A stretch of DNA of 22,036 bases from contig SYHM01000072.1 in the NCBI GenBank assembly GCA_005799205.1, positions 1 to 22,036 of the forward strand, in the 5' to 3' direction. Each line of letters opens with the position of its first letter. Position 1 is the first letter of the stretch. Below the pieces are notes generated by a model that searched no databases, was not told the origin of the DNA, and was given only the letters and a program-made list of their open reading frames with translations. This document shows positions 15,136-21,104 of the stretch, one piece after another. This DNA comes from Planctomycetia bacterium. Its GTDB lineage: Bacteria; Planctomycetota; Phycisphaerae; Phycisphaerales; SM1A02. A program made the translations under genes and the position numbers.

Positions 15136-16416
15136 TCACTCCTCGCCGCGCGGAGTCCGTGGAGTGATTGCCGCATCAGGATTCAAAGCACGCTTGGCGA
15201 GCACCCCCGCACGAATCTCGCCAGCGAGATCTGCGTTGTCACGGATGAACTGCTTCGACGCCTCGCGCCCTTGGCCGAGCCGAACCTGCCCGAAGCTGAA
15301 CCACGACCCAGACTTTTCAACGACCCCATGACTGACCGCGAGGTCGATGAGGTCACCGGCGACACTAATACCCTCGTTGAACATGATGTCGAACTCTGCC
15401 TCACGAAATGGGGGAGCGACCTTGTTCTTGACTACTTTGGCTCGGACTCGATTTCCAACATTCTGATCACCATCTTTGATCGCACCGATACGGCGAATGT
15501 CAATACGCACCGATGAGTAGAACTTGAGCGCGCGGCCACCGGGGGTCGTCTCGGGACTCCCAAACATCACCCCGATCTTCTCGCGCAACTGATTGATGAA
15601 GATCACGATGACCTCGCTCTTCGCGATCGCGCCCGTGAGCTTTCGCATCGCTTGACTCATCAACCGCGCCTGCAGTCCCACGTGACTGTCTCCCATCTCT
15701 CCCTCGATTTCTGCTCGAGGAATCAGCGCTGCAACCGAGTCGACGACAACCACATCGACCGCATTTGAGCGAACGAGCAACTCGCAGATTTCAAGCGCCT
15801 GCTCTCCTGTGTCCGGTTGAGAAATCAACAACTCGTCGAGCTTGACCCCGAGCCGCTTGGCCCACGATGGATCAAGCGCATGCTCGGCGTCAATGAAAGC
15901 CGCGTTCCCGCCCGATTTCTGCGCGTTCGCCACAACCGTCAGCGCAAGCGTCGTCTTTCCTGAAGACTCTGGCCCGAAGATTTCGATGATGCGCCCCTTG
16001 GGAAGCCCACGCCCCCCGAGTGCAAGGTCAAGGCTCAGCGTCCCAGTGCTCACCCCAGCGATGTCTGGGATGTTCCCAACAAACCGCATGATCGAGCCCT
16101 TACCGAACGCCTTTTCGATCTGCCCAACAGCAGCCTCGAGTGCGCGTGTGCGTCCGGCACTCTCCGCCGCCGCCGATTTGCCGGACACTGGCTTCACTTC
16201 AACCGCGCTGGACTTGGACTCAGTCGCCGTAGGTTTGGTATTCGCATTCATTGCCGCTGTTGTAGTTGCACTGGCGGCAGGAACCTTCCCAGAACTCGCC
16301 GGATTTATCCTCGTGGCGGCGGCTGATCCCGCTGCGCTTACGGCTGATGCTGATTTGGCTGCGCCGTTGGTTGGGTTGTTCGATGGGTGTCCGTTCAGGG
16401 TGGCGTTCGAGATCAT
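15136..16416 (-). CDS. recA: Recombinase RecA with extended N-terminus
   Basis: RecA forms ATP-dependent filaments on single-stranded DNA, drives homologous pairing and triggers SOS repressor cleavage. The core is complete: Walker A GPESSGKT at residues 148-155, FIDAEHALD, Walker B VVVVDSVAAL, the DNA-binding loop region EIEGEMGDSHVGLQARLMSQ, and FINQLREKIGVMFG-SPETTPGG. In E. coli RecA the Walker A begins at residue 66, so this protein carries about 82 extra N-terminal residues before RTRALEAAVGQIEKAFGKGSI. The extension is low-complexity and rich in Ala, Ser, Thr and Lys. The ATG at 16416 is supported by AAAGGA six bases upstream; a start in the middle of the extension (MNANTK) has no such site. 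The C-terminus lacks the strongly acidic E. coli tail, ending in TPRTPRGEE. Total 426 residues. Confidence 0.97.
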   Translation of the reverse strand: MISNATLNGHPSNNPTNGAAKSASAVSAAGSAAATRINPASSGKVPAASATTTAAMNANTKPTATESKSSAVEVKPVSGKSAAAESAGRTRALEAAVGQIEKAFGKGSIMRFVGNIPDIAGVSTGTLSLDLALGGRGLPKGRIIEIFGPESSGKTTLALTVVANAQKSGGNAAFIDAEHALDPSWAKRLGVKLDELLISQPDTGEQALEICELLVRSNAVDVVVVDSVAALIPRAEIEGEMGDSHVGLQARLMSQAMRKLTGAIAKSEVIVIFINQLREKIGVMFGSPETTPGGRALKFYSSVRIDIRRIGAIKDGDQNVGNRVRAKVVKNKVAPPFREAEFDIMFNEGISVAGDLIDLAVSHGVVEKSGSWFSFGQVRLGQGREASKQFIRDNADLAGEIRAGVLAKRALNPDAAITPRTPRGEE

Positions 16417-16422
16417 CTGGAG

Positions 16423-16428
16423 TCCTTT
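16423..16428 (-). promoter_or_regulatory. Shine-Dalgarno site of recA
   Basis: AAAGGA on the minus strand lies six bases before ATG 16416. It decides the start and therefore supports translation of the long N-terminal extension. Confidence 0.65.
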
Positions 16429-16434
16429 CCGCCC

Positions 16435-16472
16435 CAGTTTCGTCCATCCCGACACTGGGACTTCGGAAACTG
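16435..16472 (-). promoter_or_regulatory. Hairpin in the recA mRNA leader
   Basis: In the predicted leader CAGTTTC (16472-16466) pairs perfectly with GAAACTG (16441-16435). Inside it TCCC (16460-16457) pairs with GGGA (16450-16447). The structure ends seven bases before the Shine-Dalgarno site and could influence translation or mRNA stability. Confidence 0.4.
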
Positions 16473-16498
16473 AAGCACTGCTATCGTTTGGTTTTTGT

Positions 16499-16526
16499 AC
16501 GGTATCGATCTATCGACAGGTGTCAA
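16499..16526 (-). promoter_or_regulatory. recA promoter with repeat in the spacer
   Basis: On the minus strand a perfect TTGACA (16526-16521) is followed after 16 bases by TACCGT (16504-16499). This predicts a start near 16491 and a leader of about 75 bases. The spacer and -10 contain the direct repeat TCGATA-GA-TCGATA (16516-16503), and GACA-CC-TGTC overlaps the -35. These are candidate SOS-repressor sites. The rest of the 263-base gap up to uxs shows only the hairpin at 16667-16682. Confidence 0.6.
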
Positions 16527-16666
16527 GGGTTGTTTGGATTTTTTTAGGTATGAATCTTCATTTCTAGCCAGCGGGAAGCCTATGGGGCCGCCAACGACGC
16601 AGGTCTGAAGACTCCCCTTTTTCTTTCGATGACCAATCCAGACCACCCACCCGCCACACCGTCTAG

Positions 16667-16682
16667 TGACCCAAACGGGTCA
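16667..16682. terminator. Hairpin at the uxs stop codon
   Basis: TGACCC-AAAC-GGGTCA is a perfect six-base stem with a tetraloop. On the minus strand its first three bases are the uxs TGA stop. No T-run follows, so terminator function is uncertain. Confidence 0.4.
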
Positions 16683-17654
16683 GTAGTTGGGCGTCGGCGC
16701 TCGAAACTGTGACATGTCGATTGATCTGAACCACTCAATCGTCCGCCGCAAACCTTCATCGAGTTGCACGGTCGACTCCCAGTTGAGCACTTTGCGCGCG
16801 AGTGAGATATCTGGGCAGCGTTGCATCGGGTCATCCTGTGGAAGTGGACGGGCAGATGCGATCGTCGTGTTCCCTCCGACGAGTCGTACAACACTTTGAG
16901 CGAGTTGCGCGATCGTGAATTCGTGTGGGTTCCCAAGATTGACAGGGCCGGTGAAATCCGATGAGGTGTTCATCGCACGAACCAACCCCTCGACGAGATC
17001 ATCGACATAGCAAAACGAACGGCTCTGGCTTCCATCGCCATAGATGGTCAACTCTTGACCGGCAATCGCTTGCCGAATGAAATTGCTCACAACGCGACCA
17101 TCAAATGGATGCATGCGCGGGCCGTAGGTGTTAAAGATCCGCACAACCTTGATCGGCGTGCGGTACTGCCTGTGATAATCGAACATGAGCGACTCGGCGG
17201 CGCGCTTTCCTTCGTCATAACACGCACGCGGGCCGATTGGGTTGACACTTCCGCGATAGCTCTCTGGCTGCGGGTGTACTTGCGGATCGCCGTACACCTC
17301 GCTCGTCGAGGCTTGCAAGATCGTCGCCTTCGTCTTCCTTGCGAGTCCGAGCGCGTGCATCGTTCCGAGCACACTTGTCTTCATTGTCTTGACCGGATTG
17401 AACTGGTAGTGACCTGGAGCAGCGGGGCACGCGAGGTTGTAAATCTGATCGATCGATTCGAACTTGAAACTCTCAGTCACGTCATGGCGGATGAACTCGA
17501 AGTTCGGGTTCCCAATCAGGTGCTGAATGTTGAGCATGACCCCTGTAAACAGGTTGTCCATGCAGATCACTCTGTCGCCAGCGGCAATCAAGCGATCACA
17601 GAGATGAGAACCAAGAAACCCTGCTCCGCCAGTCACCAAAATCGTTCGACTCAT
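16680..17654 (-). CDS. uxs: UDP-glucuronate decarboxylase (UDP-xylose synthase)
   Basis: This NAD-dependent short-chain dehydrogenase of the extended type converts UDP-glucuronate to UDP-xylose, a donor for surface glycans. The 324-residue length suits the soluble bacterial form with no membrane anchor. Motifs are the NAD-binding GGAGFLGSHL near the N-terminus, NLACPAAPGHYQFNPVKT, the catalytic STSEVYGDP, Y146 and K150 in ACYDEGKR, NTYGPRMHPFDGRVVSNFI, and GDGSQSRSFCYVDDLVEG. The NPVKT and GPRACYDEGKR segments separate this family from UDP-glucose epimerases. The ATG at 17654 starts directly before the Rossmann strand. No ribosome binding site is seen; TAGACTCGA lies six bases upstream. It diverges from the anmK-type gene with 35 bases between the starts. 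Confidence 0.94.
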   Translation of the reverse strand: MSRTILVTGGAGFLGSHLCDRLIAAGDRVICMDNLFTGVMLNIQHLIGNPNFEFIRHDVTESFKFESIDQIYNLACPAAPGHYQFNPVKTMKTSVLGTMHALGLARKTKATILQASTSEVYGDPQVHPQPESYRGSVNPIGPRACYDEGKRAAESLMFDYHRQYRTPIKVVRIFNTYGPRMHPFDGRVVSNFIRQAIAGQELTIYGDGSQSRSFCYVDDLVEGLVRAMNTSSDFTGPVNLGNPHEFTIAQLAQSVVRLVGGNTTIASARPLPQDDPMQRCPDISLARKVLNWESTVQLDEGLRRTIEWFRSIDMSQFRAPTPNY

Positions 17655-17683
17655 TGGCGCTCGAGTCTAGCAACTGCGATACT
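17654..17683 (+). promoter_or_regulatory. Putative anmK promoter
   Basis: TTGGCG (17654-17659) and GATACT (17678-17683) are 18 bases apart. GATACT ends six bases before GTG 17690. There is no ribosome binding site. It overlaps the divergent uxs promoter, so the two are probably exclusive or coupled. Confidence 0.4.
17661..17669 (-). promoter_or_regulatory. Putative uxs promoter -10 region (TAGACTCGA)
   Basis: On the minus strand TAGACTCGA is followed by six bases and the uxs ATG, exactly as at hflX. The TAGACT part fits a -10 core and predicts a leader of zero to three bases. Confidence 0.45.
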
Positions 17684-17689
17684 TCGCGA

Positions 17690-18853
17690 GTGAAGAGACA
17701 CACGAAGTCGCGACTTGTGTTCGGCGCAATGACAGGCACGAGCCTGGACGCGATCGATACAGCCGCTGTTCGCATCACTGGTCGTGGACTCACAGCTCGC
17801 GCGACGTTCATGGGACAAGCGAGCGCTGATTTCGGATCGCTCGCTGATCGGCTCAGACGTGCGCAGCGCCAAGAGCCGCTTACAGCTGGGTCGTTTGCCG
17901 CACTCTCGCGCGATCTGGCGATTGCACATCTCCCTCCACTGCGCGAACTCGCCCATCGCCACGGGCATCCAGATCTCGTCGTTGTGCATGGCCAGACACT
18001 GTTTCATCATCCGCCACTCTCGCTGCAACTCATCAATCCGTCGGTGATCGCACACGACCTCAACTGCACGGTCGTCAGCAACCTGCGCGCTGCAGATCTC
18101 GCGGCCGGAGGACAAGGGGCACCAATCACTCCGCTCGCTGACTGGATGCTCTTTCGAGCACGGCGCACGTGGCGTGCAATCGTCAACCTCGGCGGCTTTT
18201 CAAACGCGACAATCATCCCACCAGAACCGAGTGGTGAGACGCCGCGCTCGAGGCGAGAGTCGTGGGCGACACTCGTGCGCGGCGCCGACCTCTGCCTGTG
18301 CAACCAACTGCTCGATCACCTCGCTCGAACGCGAAGTGGAGTTCCGTTTGATCACGACGGTGCGCTCGCACGAAGCGGCGTGGTTGCGTTGGGTCCCAGT
18401 GGGGCGCTGCGTGCACTCCTCGATTCGCAGCGGCTCGCGGGTCGGTCGCTGGGCACCAGCGATGAGATCCTCGAACGCGCATCGGAAACGGTCTCGACCC
18501 TCTCGCCACCTGATGCCCTCGCTACCGCGACCGAGGCGATCGCGGTGACGATCGCGATCGCACTCAAGGACCACCTCGCATTCAAAGCACCCGCAGAACG
18601 AGTTCGGGTGATCGTCGCAGGAGGAGGAGCCCGAAATCGCACGCTCGTCGGTGCGCTTGCTCGCGCAGTCGGTGCCCCAGTGGACCCAAGCGTCACGCTT
18701 GGAATCCCCGACGACGCGCGAGAGAGCGTTGCAATGGCTCTTCTGGGCGCGCTCGGCTTGGATGGAGTCGCTGTGACGGTTCCTTCCATTACTGGACGCA
18801 CGAAAATGAGCATCGGCGATGGAGAGCTGGTTTGCGCACGCCCTCGATCTTGA
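17690..18853 (+). CDS. anmK: Anhydro-N-acetylmuramic acid kinase
   Basis: AnmK cleaves and phosphorylates 1,6-anhydro-N-acetylmuramic acid released during peptidoglycan turnover, giving MurNAc 6-phosphate for recycling. The protein has 387 residues from the GTG at 17690. Motifs are GAMTGTSLDAID (ATP phosphate loop, residues 12-23), VVVHGQTLFHHPP, GGQGAPITPLADWMLF, VNLGGFSNAT, and VIVAGGGARNRTL near the end. The catalytic aspartate is probably D200 in GADLCLCNQLLD; where E. coli has a GPG turn after it, this protein has CLC, a variant of unknown effect. The GTG is preferred over an upstream TTG at 17654 that would overlap the uxs start codon. It sits beside a nucleotide-sugar gene, but no murQ or other recycling gene is present in the window. 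Confidence 0.9.
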   Translation: MKRHTKSRLVFGAMTGTSLDAIDTAAVRITGRGLTARATFMGQASADFGSLADRLRRAQRQEPLTAGSFAALSRDLAIAHLPPLRELAHRHGHPDLVVVHGQTLFHHPPLSLQLINPSVIAHDLNCTVVSNLRAADLAAGGQGAPITPLADWMLFRARRTWRAIVNLGGFSNATIIPPEPSGETPRSRRESWATLVRGADLCLCNQLLDHLARTRSGVPFDHDGALARSGVVALGPSGALRALLDSQRLAGRSLGTSDEILERASETVSTLSPPDALATATEAIAVTIAIALKDHLAFKAPAERVRVIVAGGGARNRTLVGALARAVGAPVDPSVTLGIPDDARESVAMALLGALGLDGVAVTVPSITGRTKMSIGDGELVCARPRS

Positions 18854-18861
18854 CCGAATCT

Positions 18862-18896
18862 TCACACTCGTGCTGGGTGTTGACCCCCGTGTGTGA
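18862..18896. repeat. Imperfect hairpin upstream of the PhoB-type gene
   Basis: TCACAC (18862-18867) pairs with GTGTGA (18891-18896). Inside, CG pairs with CG and GGGT-GTTG-ACCC forms the tip. It lies between the anmK stop and the putative -10 at 18899. It could terminate anmK transcripts or be an operator; there is no T-run. Confidence 0.4.
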
Positions 18897-18898
18897 GG

Positions 18899-18904
18899 CA
18901 TAAT
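18899..18904 (+). promoter_or_regulatory. Putative -10 element (CATAAT) of the response regulator gene
   Basis: CATAAT matches five of six bases of TATAAT and ends six bases before ATG 18911. No Shine-Dalgarno sequence is present, so a leaderless mRNA is predicted. The TTGACC at 18880 is only 13 bases away, too close for a normal -35. Confidence 0.5.
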
Positions 18905-18910
18905 GCTCCT

Positions 18911-19621
18911 ATGACCCAAGCTCGGACGGCACTCGTAGTCGAGGATGAACCAGAGATTGCAGAACTCGTGATGTTCCACTTGCAGCGCGAGGGAGTTGAA
19001 GTCACCACGACCCGCTCTGGCCGCCGCGCGCTTGAACTCGCGCGGCAGAATCCCCCTGACCTCCTCGTTCTCGATCTCATGCTGCCAGACCTCGACGGCC
19101 TCGAGGTGTGTCGCCGACTGAAAGAACACGACGAAACGAAGCCAATTCCAGTCGTGATGCTGACCGCACGTGGCAGTGAAGCCGACATCGTGGCAGGAAT
19201 CGAGATGGGCGCAGACGACTATGTCACAAAGCCGTTTTCACCCAAAGTCCTCATGGCACGGCTGCAGAACGCGATTCGCAGGCGCACGCCAACACAGTCC
19301 CAGCAGAGCGACTCCGTCCTCATCAGGCTTGACGGCGCACTTGTGCTCGATCGCGAGCGACATGTCGTCAGCGCCTCTGGTGCCGCCATCAGTCTGACGA
19401 TCACCGAATTCGAGATGTTGTTTCTGCTTGCGAAACGACCTGGCTTTGTCCGCACACGCGACCAGATCATCGCTGCCGTCCACGGACCGCTCACTGTGCT
19501 CTCACAGCGCACGATCGACGTGCATGTCACCGCGATTCGTCGGAAGCTCGGCCGGTGCGGCGGTGCCATCGAGACCGTCAGAGGGGTGGGATACCGGTTC
19601 GCTGAAGAAGTGCGTGCCTAG
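18911..19621 (+). CDS. phoB: Response regulator, OmpR/PhoB family
   Basis: This 236-residue cytoplasmic regulator has a receiver domain (1-120) and a C-terminal winged-helix DNA-binding domain (about 140-235). The receiver has the acidic pair E11-D12, phospho-acceptor D55 in LLVLDLMLPDLDG, T85 in MLTARG, and K107 in TKPFSP, so it should be phosphorylatable. The output domain shows LTITEFEMLFLLAKRPG, the recognition-helix region SQRTIDVHVTAIRRKLG, and the ending IETVRGVGYRF, typical of PhoB-type proteins. The kinase gene starts 14 bases downstream and pstS follows it, which supports phosphate control; the symbol rests on this context. ATG 18911 begins just before the first receiver strand; a GTG at 18893 is less likely. 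Confidence 0.93.
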   Translation: MTQARTALVVEDEPEIAELVMFHLQREGVEVTTTRSGRRALELARQNPPDLLVLDLMLPDLDGLEVCRRLKEHDETKPIPVVMLTARGSEADIVAGIEMGADDYVTKPFSPKVLMARLQNAIRRRTPTQSQQSDSVLIRLDGALVLDRERHVVSASGAAISLTITEFEMLFLLAKRPGFVRTRDQIIAAVHGPLTVLSQRTIDVHVTAIRRKLGRCGGAIETVRGVGYRFAEEVRA

Positions 19622-19635
19622 CGTTCGACGGGGTC

Positions 19636-21069
19636 ATGCGCAGTGCATCGCGGCTGGATACCGTGCGAGCGGCGATGCGAACCGAATCACATAACCGAGC
19701 GTTTGTCCAAATGCCACGCGGAGCCCAGGTGCTGGCAGCACTCCTCTTCGCGATCGGGATGCTCGTCGTCATCGCACACGATGCGCCGCGGATCGGCGCC
19801 CTCCTCATCGTCGCTGCCGCGGTGTTCTGGCTCATTGCAACGCGCGCGATCGACCGGCAGCGCGTTGGCGCGATCTACGCGCTCCTCGCAAGAATCGGCG
19901 AGGGAGAACTTGGGGCATCGCAACCTGACTCACCTGACGAACACACTCTGAGGCTCCAGCGTGGTATTGCGCGGGCACAGCGCGGTTTTGGAGAAGCGCT
20001 CGCCCGCGCCGAACTCGAGCGCGACGATTTGCGCACACTCATTGGAACCATCCGCACGGGATTGATCGCCCTCGACGGCGAGCTCAGGATTCGCAGCGCA
20101 AACGCTGTCGCCCTGACGATGTTCGAGCTGACTACGACCGACTGTCGCGGCCGCCTGCTCGCCGAAGTCATCCGCCAGCCTGAACTCCTGCAGTTTGTTG
20201 AAGAAGCGAGACGCACCGGCACCCCCACGATTCGCGAAATCACCCTCACTGGTTCTGCTGTTGAGCGCGTCACGGCGGTCGCTGATCCGGTCCGCGCGTT
20301 GCATGGCGCGGCTGGTGGTCTCCTGCTCGCGTTCGATGACGTCACGAAGCTGAGGCGCCTCGAAACTGTGCGTATCGACTTTGCTGCCAGCGTCTCACAC
20401 GAGCTGAGAACGCCGATCACAAACATCAAGGGATACCTCGAGACACTGATCGAGCTCGGTGCGGACGACCCAGAGCAGGTCGCGCATTTTCTCGCCGTCA
20501 TCCATCGCAACACGTCTCGACTCTCGACCCTCGTTGAAGACCTGTTGCTGCTCGCTTTTCTTGATCAGCCGAGGGCAGGTTCGCAACTCGAGTTCACCGA
20601 AGCGGCCCTGTTCGACATCGCCCGCGATGCAGCTGCTCAACTCGAAGTCGTCGCAGCCGCAAAGCAGATGACGATCGAGAATCGAATCGATCGGATGCTG
20701 CATGCTCGCGTGAACCCGAGCCTTCTTTGCCAGGCACTCCTGAATCTCATGTCCAACGCGCTGAGCTTCGCTCCGACTGGAACCCGTGTCATCGTTGACG
20801 CGCACCTTGACGAGGGACACCTACACATCACAGTCGCCGATAGCGGCCCTGGCATTGATCCTGTGCATCTCCCACGCATCTTCGAGCGTTTTTATCGGGT
20901 GGACAAGGCGAGAACTCGGGAACTCGGCGGGACGGGGCTTGGACTTTCCATCGTGAAGCACATCGCGATGGTCCACGGCGGGACAGTCGAGGTTCGGTGC
21001 CCCTCGACTGGTGGAACAGTTTTCACGGTTTCGATTCCGCGCGGTTATCGAAAGGTTGATCCAGCGTGA
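19636..21069 (+). CDS. phoR: PhoR-type sensor histidine kinase
   Basis: This 477-residue membrane kinase probably phosphorylates the regulator encoded just upstream. Two hydrophobic segments at about 30-47 and 53-69 leave a loop of only some five residues between them, so there is no extracellular sensing domain. A PAS-like domain spans roughly 130-240 (LIGTIRTGLIALDGELRI onward). The HisKA domain has phospho-accepting H255 in SVSHELRTP. The ATPase domain has the N box (NLMSN, N374), G1 DSGPGI from 402, FERFYRVD, and G2 GGTGLGLSIVK from 431. This layout matches PhoR, which senses phosphate through the Pst transporter and PhoU rather than directly. Some in-frame ATGs lie downstream (codons 14 and 26), so the cytoplasmic N-terminus may be shorter. 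Confidence 0.93.
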   Translation: MRSASRLDTVRAAMRTESHNRAFVQMPRGAQVLAALLFAIGMLVVIAHDAPRIGALLIVAAAVFWLIATRAIDRQRVGAIYALLARIGEGELGASQPDSPDEHTLRLQRGIARAQRGFGEALARAELERDDLRTLIGTIRTGLIALDGELRIRSANAVALTMFELTTTDCRGRLLAEVIRQPELLQFVEEARRTGTPTIREITLTGSAVERVTAVADPVRALHGAAGGLLLAFDDVTKLRRLETVRIDFAASVSHELRTPITNIKGYLETLIELGADDPEQVAHFLAVIHRNTSRLSTLVEDLLLLAFLDQPRAGSQLEFTEAALFDIARDAAAQLEVVAAAKQMTIENRIDRMLHARVNPSLLCQALLNLMSNALSFAPTGTRVIVDAHLDEGHLHITVADSGPGIDPVHLPRIFERFYRVDKARTRELGGTGLGLSIVKHIAMVHGGTVEVRCPSTGGTVFTVSIPRGYRKVDPA

Positions 21070-21084
21070 ACACAATCTGAACAC
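21067..21084 (+). promoter_or_regulatory. Candidate Pho box before pstS
   Basis: TGAACAC (21067-21073) and TGAACAC (21078-21084) are exact direct repeats separated by four bases, an 11-base period. This is the architecture of the PhoB box (two seven-base repeats four apart). The first repeat includes the phoR stop codon. Its position covers where a -35 for the pstS promoter would lie, as at activator-dependent pho promoters. Confidence 0.6.
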
Positions 21085-21092
21085 CGCACCAC

Positions 21093-21098
21093 GAGACT
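21093..21098 (+). promoter_or_regulatory. Possible pstS -10 element (GAGACT)
   Basis: GAGACT ends six bases before ATG 21105, the spacing seen at the other putative leaderless starts. It is a weak -10 match, as expected if the upstream repeat recruits an activator. No ribosome binding site is visible. Confidence 0.3.
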
Positions 21099-21104
21099 TT
21101 CGCC

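Noticed and set aside
16499..16526. An E. coli-type LexA box (CTGT-N8-ACAG) at recA
   Set aside because: A CTGT half-site is present on the minus strand, but the partner half-site is missing at the required distance. Only a lineage-specific site remains possible.
15842..16567. A 241-codon plus-strand frame opposite recA
   Set aside because: It mirrors the recA core and the Ala-rich extension, shows no domain of its own, and has no start signal.
18880..18904. TTGACC-CATAAT as a classical promoter for the response regulator
   Set aside because: The spacing is only 13 bases, too short for sigma70. The -10 is kept without this -35.
18200..19129. A 309-codon minus-strand frame opposite anmK and the regulator gene
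   Set aside because: It is antisense to two genes with clear family motifs, has a composition typical of GC-rich shadow frames, and crosses both a gene boundary and a promoter.
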